From positions 13,400,485 through 13,464,484 of the forward strand of contig NC_085085.1 of the NCBI RefSeq assembly GCF_963422355.1: a stretch of 64,000 nucleotides of DNA, in the 5' to 3' direction. Positions 36,778 to 45,940 of this stretch are shown piece after piece; within the stretch, counting starts at the first letter, position 1, and the number at the start of each line of letters is the position of its first letter. The notes under the pieces are model-generated. The model was given only the letters and a program-made list of their open reading frames with translations, was not told the DNA's origin and made no database searches. The position numbers and the translations under genes were made by a program. This stretch comes from Corticium candelabrum. Its lineage: Eukaryota > Porifera > Homoscleromorpha > Homosclerophorida > Plakinidae.

Positions 36778-39700
36778 ATGAGCGAGAGTGCGAACGTTCG
36801 CAGATCTAGGCGTGTTGTGAAGCCACGCAGAGACAACGACTCCATAGATCCCGATACGTCGTTTCGTAAAGTGGCCTACCTGGAAGCGCTCGAAATCGAG
36901 AACTTCGACGGTGCGGAAGGGAAGTCAGAGAAGGAGCAGCACATGGCCTTCAACCTTTTCTCCGAGCTAGTCGAACCGGCTTGGAGCGACGACGACGGCA
37001 GTTTCGAAGATTGTCCTGGTCTCTCTTCTTCGCGGGAGAACAAGTCTGGGTCTTCTCAAGCATCTACAGCGAAGAAGTAAGTAATGATAGTAATCATGAT
37101 AGTAATCATGTTCCAAGAAAATGTAGGCTCGAGTGTCCAGCCGGTCATCTTCCCCGCGGCGGAGAAAGACCGGCTGGAGACATTCGCCACTCAAACAAAC
37201 CGCCGACTCTCTAGCCTCCAATCAGAGTGCCGTTCAATGTTTGTGCATCCTCGATAGGGATGCACGTCGCTATTGGCTCTTTGCTAATGTAATTTCGCTC
37301 TGACGCAAGTACGTGTAGTCTCGACACGTGCCATCCAATTCTACAAGCAACAGGTCGACTCTTTCCAGCTCTTCTCGTTGTCTGTCTCTCGTTCTAAGAT
37401 CGCTAGACTCAAAGTTTACTACAGAGGCCGACCAAAGGTCGACCGCAATGTACGCAAATCATAGCTCTGCACGTCGCCCTGTGTTGAGTGCAAATATCAC
37501 GCTTTGTAGAAGGTCTACTCGTTCAATGCATGCAACGTACGACACCCTAAGGGACTAGAAGTCGTTTTGCATGCGCTGCCTATTCCTCCAAGTACGAAAA
37601 GGAAGACAAAAGAGAAGACGACATGCAGGTGTAGCTCACACGCTAACGAAATGTGATATCAGACTGTAAACGCAATCGACTACTCAGTTACAAAGCCATT
37701 AGTAGAGAGCCAATAGCGACGGGCATTGCTATCAGCAGTTATCGTGAATACACGTGCATGCACAAACACTAACCAAACATGTAAAATCCTGATTGGAGGA
37801 TAGAGAGGCAGCGGTTTCCTTTGAGTGGCGATTGTCTCCAGCCGGTCTTTCTTCGCCGCGGGGGGAGCGACCTGCTGGACTCTCGAGCCTAAGAAGAATG
37901 TCGCACGGTCAGAGGGTGTGATGTCGTTTTGCATACTTTGTTTTACAATGTGAAGCGCATGAGTTCGAATATTTAGAACGTTTCAGAGTAGTCTGGTGCT
38001 GTGTTGCTAGTTCTAGGTTTGTCGTTTATTGTAATTTTTAGGAGGAAGACTAGATCTAGCACCACAACTGCCGTCGCTTATTCTTCTACCATCGAAGAGA
38101 CTTTGTCGGAAGACATGGAGATTGAGCGTGAAGGTAGCGCCTCGTTTCTCGAGACTCCTCGCAGTAGACACACCGCGAAGGTGCTTCAGGACGAGGAGAA
38201 AACGTTAACATTCCATGACTTCCGGCCATTGTTTAAACTTCCGGTACATGTACTGTGTTGTTTGCTGTAGGAGGCTTGCTCAACTTTCAATGATGAGTCC
38301 CTACGACCGTGAGCTCCCTTCGAATGTTACCAACATCGACTTCGAACCTTGCAGGACTCCAGAAGTTCACCTGCCTGCAGATGCGGACGTAGATACCAGT
38401 AGCCCAGTCAGTCTGTTCCTTCTCTTTTTTGGCACCGATCTGGTGAACAAAATTGTTGAATTCACCAACATGGAGGGAAGGACAGAATCAACCAAGGTGA
38501 TTGGTAACTCGTAAATATGATGCAGATGACATTTTAATATGTTTACATTTCAGGTCAGCAAAAGCAAGGGTATATCCAAATTTATGTGGAAAGCCATACA
38601 GTCCTCTGCAGAAATGTACAGATTCTTTGCTGGCCTGTTGAGGATGGGCATCGATCGTAAACCGAAGATGACTGACTACTGGAGCCAAGGCCTCAAGAGC
38701 CCGTTCTTCACCGATGACCTTGGCATCTGTGGGAATCGGTTCGTTGCTCTCAATAAGTGCGTGAAGTTGTCTTCAGAGGAAGATGATAAGAAGAACATCT
38801 GCGAAAAAGAGGGCTATGACCGAATCCTGAAAATCAGACTACTGGTTGACCATTTCAAGGACAGGTGCAGGAGCTTATTTCATCCTAGTAAGCACATTTG
38901 CATTGACGGGCGCAGGCTTCGCTTTAAGGGTAGGCACACCATGAAGCAATACGTTCCATGCAAGCCTACCCCTTATGGGTTTAGGCTGTGGGCTCTAGCT
39001 GATTCAGAGACTGGATATCTGGTAGACTTTAGTGTCTACTATGGGTCCACAGGCGACAAACCAGAGCATGGTCTTACTACGGATGTCGTGCTACAGTTGG
39101 TTGATCCAGGACCGGGATTAAAGTTGGGGGCTGGATATCAACTATGTGTTGATAATTATTATACATCCCGTGTCCTTTTAGAGAAGGTCCTGGAAAAGAA
39201 GATCTTGGCCTGTGGCACTCTTCGTAGAAACCGGAAAGGCTTCCCCAAGCAGCTGACGAACTCTGTTGCCAAGAGTTATAGGGGAGACTTCCGGTGGGTT
39301 GGAGATGGGCGCCTAACCTACTACGAATGGAATGACAACAGCCAGGCCGTTTTTGTGTCATCCATGCATCCAGGAGCTGATGGATCAATGTGTACACAAT
39401 CGGTAGAGAAGACGAAACAACTCGTATCGTGCCCTCCAGTTGTACCTTATTACAACAAGTACATGGGGCGTGGATAAATTTGACCATATAACAAAGGTTT
39501 ACGGCGTGTTGAGGAAGTGCTATCGCTGGCCAAGCGTTTTCTTTACAACTTCCTTGACACTGCCGTGGTCAATAGCTTTGTCATATTTAAGCATCTAAAT
39601 CCCGGTACGACTATGACCCATTTCGGCTTTCACTTTGCTATCACGAAGCAGCTGGTACAGTTATATAGTAAACGTCGATTTGGGCCACAGCGTCCATTTC

Positions 39701-40402
39701 CTACTCCTGCACCTGATCCAACTGCTGCTCCTGCCGCTGAACCTGTGACTGCACTTGTTCCTGTTGTGGCAACTGTTGCTCAATCACCATCTACTGAGAG
39801 GCCATTGGAGGTGGATCAACTATTTGTGGTGCCACAACGGGAGATACAAGTTGTGATGACAGCACCACCACCACCACAAATAATTACGGTAGAGACACCA
39901 CCACCACCACCACCACCACAAACAGTTATGGTGGAGACACCACCACCACCACCACCACGAATAGTTATGGTGCCACGACCGCGGCGTCGCTAAGAAATAT
40001 GTGGTAGAACCACCATTACCACCAGAAATTATAGAGGTAAAATCACCACCACTACCACCAACAATCGTGATGGAATCACCGCCACCACAAGCAGTCGCGA
40101 TGCCAACGTCAGTGGAGATGCGCCCACCACCAGCAGTACCACCACCACAGCTACCTGGTGCTCCACAGCGCATCGACTGCAACACCAATGGCTATAACGT
40201 CCTCTTCACATAGGACCAGAATAGGCCTCGTTGTGGTTTGTGTGGAAACCTTTCGACATCTTACTGTGAGGCATGCAGGCTAGCCCTCTTCTGCCGCAGG
40301 TCCAAGAACTGTTTCTACACCTACCACAACTCTAAAGCAGCACAGGACGAGTTCTGGGAGACTAAGGCACAGACCAAGGCCACCTCTTGGTATATTGGTT
40401 AG
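36778..40402 (+). pseudogene. piggyBac-type transposase gene, intron-containing and frameshifted
   Basis: Exon 1 (36778-37076) starts MSESANVRRSRRVVK and is acidic. Intron 1 (37077-38041) contains a Mutator-like MITE. Later blocks include FTNMEGRTEST, an intron with ends GTGATT...TTTCAG (38497-38553), then FMWKAIQSSAEMYRFFAGLL, catalytic-region IDGRRLRFKGRHTMKQYVP and CVDNYYTSRVLLEKVLEKK, and YYNKYMG. A +1 shift near 39461 and a -1 shift near 39530 surround the third-Asp motif VDKFDH. Next comes a Pro-rich repeat region (PPPPP blocks, 39860-40180) with another frame change, a TAG at 40212, and the Cys-rich domain CGLCGNLSTSYCEACRLALF to TAG at 40402. The first catalytic position reads IDG where DE is usual. 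No piggyBac TIRs were found. Confidence 0.82.
37124..37891. mobile_element. Mutator-like MITE, copy 2, inside the piggyBac intron
   Basis: 768 bp, TIRs starting TAGGCTCGAG with the internal CCAGCCGGTC palindrome. Flanks AAGAAAATG and AAGAAGAATG suggest a 9-10-bp duplication. It is the cleaner paralogue of 29818-30859 and lacks both nested insertions. Confidence 0.85.
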
Positions 40403-40655
40403 GTCTGCTTTCTCTCCCTCCCATATGGCACATCTACGGCGTATATTGGAGTCGTTGTCTTGTATATATTTCCAATATTTTGATGCCATATGGGATGTAA
40501 ATATTGGGTGTGTGTAATTGGGAAAAAAGACAAAAAACAAAAACAAAAAGACAAAAAATTATAGTCTGTGTTCTGGGTGTATATATACCGTGTTCTTTTT
40601 GTATATACATGTTATGTACTGTGATTTAGGTTTCTCTTCCCCTTCTCGTGGGTCA
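40403..40655. other. Spacer after piggyBac gene
   Basis: AT-rich sequence with a (CAAAAA)n-like tract at 40525-40555; no gene. Confidence 0.4.
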
Positions 40656-40660
40656 TATAC

Positions 40661-40900
40661 CGTTCTCTTCCTCCTGAACCGGTTAGGTCGGGGCGGGAGT
40701 GTCTAGTTCGTAGATTTCCTTTCCCTTCCTCCTGAACCGGTTAGGTCAGGGCGGGAGTGTCTAGTTTGTAGGTTTCCCTTTCTCTTCCTCCTGAACGGGT
40801 TAGGTGGGGGTGGGAGTGTCTAGTTTGTAGATTTCCTTTCTCTTCCTTCTGAACCAGTTAGGTCGGGGCAGGAGTGTCTAGTTTGTAGGATTCCCTTTTC
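40661..40900 (+). repeat. Minisatellite: four copies of a unit of about 61 bp
   Basis: Units share TTCCTCCTGAACCGGTTAGG, GGGGCGGGAGTGTCTAGTT and GTAGATTTCC with a few substitutions each. Confidence 0.9.
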
Positions 40901-41047
40901 TGTGGGTGGCCCTGGGGGTGTCGGTCAAAATCCAGTCACACCTCTTCGTGGTGACCGATGGTAACAGCATCTTCTTGTGCTGGCTAACGTGACTGGTACA
41001 CTAGCTGTAAATTACAACACTGCATCATAGAATATGACGATACAGTA

Positions 41048-41170
41048 GTACAATTGTGTGGAACTACAGCCTCTGTTGTTGCCTGAATTGTATGCAGGAG
41101 AAGCAATTGTGTAGCAATTCAATTATTGTGTAGAAATACAGCCTCTGTTGTTGCATGAATTGTGAAAGCT
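41048..41170 (+). repeat. Direct duplication in spacer
   Basis: CTACAGCCTCTGTTGTTGC..GAATTGT occurs twice about 75 bp apart (first near 41064, second near 41137), each preceded by an ATTGTGTG/AGAA word. Confidence 0.7.
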
Positions 41171-41339
41171 AATAATGGTTGCGTTGTAAGTGTGTTACTG
41201 AGTTAGTCAGTGACAGAGATGGTCTTGGCAGCCCAAGACTGGCCAGGAGCTACTGAATGAAGTTAGGTGCTAATACACTACTGTAGGTTGACTGTGACCG
41301 TTGTGCTACGCTGTTCAAGTACGATAAGTAATGCGCGTG

Positions 41340-41625
41340 CATGTAGACTTGTCTACGTTGGAGCGATCTTGCTACGCGTAGGGATGCGGAAAGCGATTCA
41401 GGGGATTCGTTGTCGTCGGATTCTTCGTTGAGCGAAGTGCTACTGCACGCGGGAGAGCAATCTTTCAGTCCTTCGACATCATCCTAGGAAGACGCAGCAG
41501 AAGACTTTGGATATGTGAAACCGTATATGTTTGAGCCACTCGCTGACAGTTGATCTACTGATGAATTGCCATCATCTGGCGATGCTGACGAACACAGTGA
41601 CGGCTGTCTGACACGTCGTGGTAAG
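41340..41625 (+). pseudogene. P2X7-intracellular-domain-like leader exon, broken by two stops
   Basis: One frame reads AESDSGDSLSSDSSLSEVLL, a stop, EDAAEDFGYVKPYMFEPLADS, a second stop and TDELPSSGDADEHSDGC, then a good donor (GTAAGT at 41621). The Ser/Asp-rich leader plus PYMFEPLA is the pattern I know from the first exon of the many invertebrate proteins with the P2X7 cytoplasmic zinc domain. The zinc-domain exon itself is not seen downstream. Confidence 0.45.
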
Positions 41626-41688
41626 TGCAGAAGCTGAAGTTGCCGGCAGCTAGCTGTGTACACGGGATGTCTGTAGGTGTGATTGCGG

Positions 41689-41931
41689 TTACTGCGAAAT
41701 TAGGAGTACTGCGCAAGAGTATGTGTGTTGCAACGAAATCGCAAAACAGTGCTCTTTGAAGTGACAGCTGCAAACTCCATTGTGCTCTGTTGGACCTTCC
41801 CAGCCGTCTCTTGTTCGTCGAACTTGTTTTTTCCCAAATTTTACGAATCTGTGGATTTTTGAAAACCGAAATACACTAAATCCAGACTGACTAGAGTTGT
41901 TGCAGCCTGCTGCAACACAACGCCGCACCAT
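41689..41931 (-). pseudogene. THAP-type zinc finger fragment
   Basis: Minus-strand frame of 80 codons starts MVRRCVAAGCNNSSQSGFSV and continues with RRTRDGWEGPTEHNGVCSCHF, the C2CH layout of THAP DNA-binding domains (C-x3-C near the start, C-x2-H at the end), followed by KEHCF. The frame then loses similarity and stops. THAP domains are found in P-element-derived and regulatory proteins. It may be exon 1 of a gene that is otherwise lost, or a transposon remnant. Confidence 0.6.
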
Positions 41932-41984
41932 ACTTGAGCATCACAACAATGGATACTAGTGCCTCCAATGACGTCAACGTGCTA

Positions 41985-42235
41985 ACCGCCCCATTCCGGA
42001 AATGTAAAAGCGGAAATAACTTTCAACTGCTCTCATTTTCTCACTACATTCACAAAAAAATCGAATTTTATTTTTCTAAAGTACACATGTAGATATTTTA
42101 ATTTAGCTCAAAAATAATTTTGATTTTTGCATTGCAGTAGCCATTTAACATCACGTGATACAGTCCTGTTGCTATCATCGCGCGGAAGGACCACCGAAAG
42201 CAAAGCAGGTGTCGAGGCTATAGTTTCAAAGCTGT
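41985..42235 (-). repeat. Dispersed repeat, inverse copy of 19050-19400
   Basis: Starts GCCCCATTCCGGAAATG and ends TGTCGAGGCTATAG; blocks match 19050-19400 in inverse orientation. Confidence 0.65.
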
Positions 42236-42839
42236 AGGTAGACAGTACACTGTACAAAATTACAAGACAAAGCAACTACATGTACTTATATACACGTATT
42301 GTGATTGTGACGAATGCTAGGCAGGTTCAACGGCTGTTGAACTGCATTGACTAGACTGTCAATCACATGTGGTAGTCTCGAGTAGCCAGACCTCCTTTCC
42401 AGCGAAAGAGGACTGGCTATGCGAGGCCAAATTCCAGCTAACTAACGAACAGTTACTGATGTAGTAATTATTACATCCGTTATAACAAGTTGATTCAGAG
42501 TGCGATATCCGTTGCATTGCGTTTTAAGATAAAAATCAAAATCCACTCACCAAGTGTGTGTGTCCACAGAAACTCTTAGTAACTAGACACACCGTAGCAA
42601 CCATTGTTGCGTCGTCCCGCAAACGTCAACTAGCGCTACGTGTCGACATCACCACGAAATCGTGACGCGATGAGAAGGTCACGCGAGTCGCGCTCTGACA
42701 CCCGATCGCGTCAAGTAGGTAGACAACATCAAGGTGTCGCTCGAAGGCGTGGCTACAATCCGTCGTCCACGCCCCCGCACGCGCTTAAAAAAGCGGGCTT
42801 GCCCAGACTTGTCGCGAGTCGCGCGACTCTCCTCTCACA

Positions 42840-44115
42840 ATGGCAAATTCTCAGAGGAGAGTGCTTCTTATGTCTATCAACGCGCTCGCAGAAACAAACC
42901 AGGGCGGGCGCCCTCACATGGAGGACTACGCGTGCGTCACATTTGAACCTGATCCCAATGGCGGTCAGGCTTTCGTCGCCGTTTTCGACGGTCACGGCGG
43001 TCGGCACGCGTCGTCGTACGCCAAGAAGCATCTCTGGAAGAATATCAAGCACCAGAAGGGATTCGAATCGCGCAACGAGCACGAGCCGGTGCTCGCCGCG
43101 TTGCGTCTTGCCTTCCAGGAGACGCAGGATTGCATGTGGAAGGCTGTCGGTGAGTGAGCTGTGCGTCAGCATACACCGTGATGCGGTGCAGAGTGTCCGT
43201 AAGCGGCCAATTTGTGGTAACGATTTGACCGCCCACTTGGCGGTTGTGTTTCTTTGTTTTGTAGAGTCGTGGCCGAGTGCTAGACCGGGGATGTTGAGCA
43301 CAGCCGGAACGACGGCGTCTTTGGCCATCGTTCGCGGGTCGTCGTTGTATATTGGCCATCTGGGAGACTCGGGGATTGTACTCGGGAGGGACGAGGGCGT
43401 ACGCGATGCGCATGGGCAGAGACGGCTGTCGGCGGTCCGTCTGACTGTTGACCACAAACCGGAATTGGAATCGGAGAAGTCCCGGATTGAAGCTCTGGGA
43501 GGTGAAGTGAAACCGGGAAATGGAGGCGTACTGCGCGTTGTGTGGAACAGGGTTAGACAGCCACATACTGGTCCCGTCCTGAGGAGCACAGAACGAGAGC
43601 AAGTCCCATTTCTCAGTGTGTCTCGGTCGTTGGGCGACCTGTGGAGCTACGACTTCGAGCGTAAAGATTATCTAGTCTCCCCTGTTCCCGATGTGTCAGT
43701 CAGAACTATCGATGTGAAGAGAGACCGGTTTGTTATACTCGGTTCTGACGGTCTTTGGGGAGTCGTAAGCCCAGAGGATGCCGTCCAGTTTGTGGAGAAA
43801 TACAAAGGTGAAGGAAACGACGACGTCTGTCATGCCTTGATTGTCGAGTGTCTACGTCGATGGAGAGCAAGGCGACTGCGTGCTGACAATATAAGCGTGG
43901 TAATCCTCTATTTTCACGAGCCCATTCGTTGCCCAGAGTTTAAACCTGTCGCACTCAATTCGAGTAACGAGTGGACTGATGCAGGGACCACTAGTTGCAT
44001 TGGAGGTAGGAAACGGGTCGCAGAAGTAAGCGATGCCGTTGGCCTTGAAAGCAAAAGGACGAGGAATGATGCATCAGACGTGGAGTCATCCCCGTCTGAC
44101 AGTGAAAACAATTGA
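42840..44115 (+). CDS. PPM1D: PP2C-family phosphatase, PPM1D/WIP1-like
   Basis: Two exons, 42840-43149 and 43265-44115 (115-bp intron), encode 386 residues. It is a Mg/Mn-dependent Ser/Thr phosphatase; in vertebrates PPM1D switches off p53/ATM damage signalling in the nucleus. Motifs in order: GGRPHMEDYACV, VFDGHGGRHAS, the HLWKNIKHQKGF segment shared with WIP1, GTTASLAIVRG, GHLGDSGIVLG, DHKPELESEKSRIE, SVSRSLGDLWSYDF, LGSDGLWGVV, RADNISVVI. The C-terminus (about 70 residues) is Ser/Asp-rich with KRVAEV and SKRTRND basic patches that could be nuclear signals. It is shorter than vertebrate PPM1D, which has a long tail and a Pro-rich loop near the start. A longer frame open from 42640 uses the wrong frame across exon 1 and is not the protein. 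Confidence 0.93.
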
Positions 44116-44652
44116 ATTGAAAGACGAGATGCAGTGAATTGCACTCGAAATTATCAATTTATACATACTAACAGAAACGAGTCTCCAATTAATTGCCTAT
44201 AAATTTAACACTATTTTTAGGAGAATTGATGAATTTTATTATACTTGTATTATGATCACTGTGATGCTAGTGCATTATATGCATTGTATGCTTTTATGGT
44301 GGACGGTGTGTATTATACAGTATGTGCAAGTCTAACACGATGCAGTGAGTCTCCACCTGATGTTTGTTTTTCAATGTACTGAGTTTGCTCGCTTGGTCAA
44401 TAAGTGATTGCCATTACGATGTATACTTTGAAACATAATGTATGCCCCTTGTTTACAATTATCAATATGAAAATAACAGCCAATCAAACCAGTAGCAGCA
44501 AATCAATGGAGTTTGTCTTTTATGACTAACAACGAAAGGCAGCTTTGATGGGCCCAGTACAGAAATCAAATTGGTTTGATGAAAGTCGTAAACTAAGTTG
44601 TGATATACACAAATGTTGAGCAAACATATTACATTAGAGGATATCTAAATAC
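44116..44652. other. Convergent spacer between PPM1D and the F-box gene
   Basis: AT-rich; presumably both 3' UTRs. No gene is seen. Confidence 0.5.
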
Positions 44653-45481
44653 TTAGAACCGTTTCAAACGCCTCTTACTTGCTTTGCTACCTATGGGCAC
44701 AACAAAATCGGAATCACCCTCAGTCGGTGTCCACTGTCTTGTAAATAGTCTAACAGGCTGAGGTCGAACTATTGCCAAGTGCTCACGTGTCCGACACACA
44801 ACATCATACCTATCAATGAAACAAAGAGTCTCGGAGGTATGACCTTGACTGCTGCTAGGACGGATAGCATTCTCTTCGAGAGTAGGACTGGCTGCCTGGA
44901 GAGATGCAAATGGACTATCAAGGTTACGATTGATCATTCCAGTGGAGAACCGCCGACACAAACGGTCTGATGTAGAATTTTCCTGCAACACGAAATATCA
45001 CATAAAACTCTATGATACACAAAATATTTTTTCTCTAAGAAAATAAGTCTGACATGCAGTATAGTGTAGCTACCTTTCTTAGCATGCACGACAGTTTGTA
45101 TTCCCGGATTCTGAGCTGCAGCTGTGGATGTTGAGCTAGACTACGCCAAATCTTGCTCACTTGCTGAACCCTGAACAGACAACACATCCATACAGACAAA
45201 TGATAAATTATTAATTAATTAATAAATAATTAATTTCATTAATTAATAATTAATTAGAGTTTCAGCAGCTTCGTGCAGTCGTTTCACAAGTCGTTTTCGC
45301 TAGCTGTGAACCTGTACAAATCTTTAGACGTTAGCAGTTCGAGTACTAGCACGGCTATTTCCGTTGGCAACAGAGAAATGATATCAATGTATTGATGGCT
45401 ATCATCTGCAGGTTTGCCATCGTCGTCGTCGCGCAGTCTGCAGAGAGACAAGTCGAATAGGAGTCTGCTTTCCGTAGACAT
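44653..45481 (-). CDS. F-box protein of unassigned subfamily
   Basis: Three minus-strand exons in transcript order 45312-45481, 45074-45170, 44653-44982 give 198 residues. The N-terminal third holds an F-box spanning the first junction: ISLLPTEIAVLVLELLTSKD joined to LYRVQQVSKIWRSLAQHP, which fits the consensus (LP.E....IL..L...DL.R...V.K.WR.LA). F-box proteins link substrates to SCF ubiquitin ligases through Skp1. The C-terminal 110 residues have no repeat (LRR, WD40, Kelch) that I can see. They end in a basic SKASKRRLKRF, a possible nuclear signal, after PVRLFTRQWTPTEGDSDFVVP. The donor of exon 1 (AG|GTTCAC) is weak. Head-to-head with SSRP1. Confidence 0.72.
45200..45258. repeat. TTAATTAA-rich tract in F-box intron 1
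   Basis: Near-palindromic run of TAATTAATTAAT words. Confidence 0.8.
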
Positions 45482-45698
45482 TCCTCATAAGGTGGCCTCC
45501 GTCTGAATACGGGCATCAGACCTCTGCTAATTAGAGGACATGGTACCACCTCTCTAGCAAACCAATAGAGTTGCACCAAGAGTGCGCGCCCGCACTTTAG
45601 TTGCCGCCGAAATGTAAATTTCCCGGATAAAATGTGCGCGCGTGTGTGTGCGTGCGTGCGAGCGAGCGTGTGTGCCGCCGGAAAGGGGCGATAGGGTT

Positions 45699-45780
<82 letters not shown>

Positions 45781-45940
45781 GTGTTTGTGTGCGAGTGGGT
45801 GGGTGATGGGTGGGTGTACGTGCGTATAGGATGAGCCAACGTAAATCTACCCATGCAACATTCGCGCCATTTTAAACATCCGGGTCCCAATCCGGGATCA
45901 TTGCTCTGCGTTCTACTCGCTCTCCAACTGAACCCCCGTT
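45482..45940. promoter_or_regulatory. Head-to-head region between F-box gene and SSRP1
   Basis: 459 bp between divergent start codons. It contains CG-rich words (GTGCGCGCGTGTG, GCCGCCGGAAAGGGGCG), a long GT array (45697-45780) and a GCGCCATTTTAAA word near the SSRP1 start. It plausibly holds two promoters. Confidence 0.5.
45697..45780. repeat. (GT)n microsatellite in the divergent promoter region
   Basis: Pure GT array of about 80 bp. Confidence 0.95.

Noticed and set aside
39820-40188. Gly/Trp-rich minus-strand ORF
   Set aside because: Antisense shadow of the proline-rich repeat of the piggyBac gene.
40661-40900. CRISPR-like array (four spaced repeats)
   Set aside because: The whole unit of about 61 bp is repeated with no unique spacers, in a eukaryotic genome.
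42640-44115. A 491-codon frame covering PPM1D from 42640
   Set aside because: It uses the exon 2 frame through exon 1 and the intron. The conserved N-terminal PP2C motifs (MEDYACV, DGHGG) are in another frame starting at 42840 and join exon 2 by a normal GT-AG intron.
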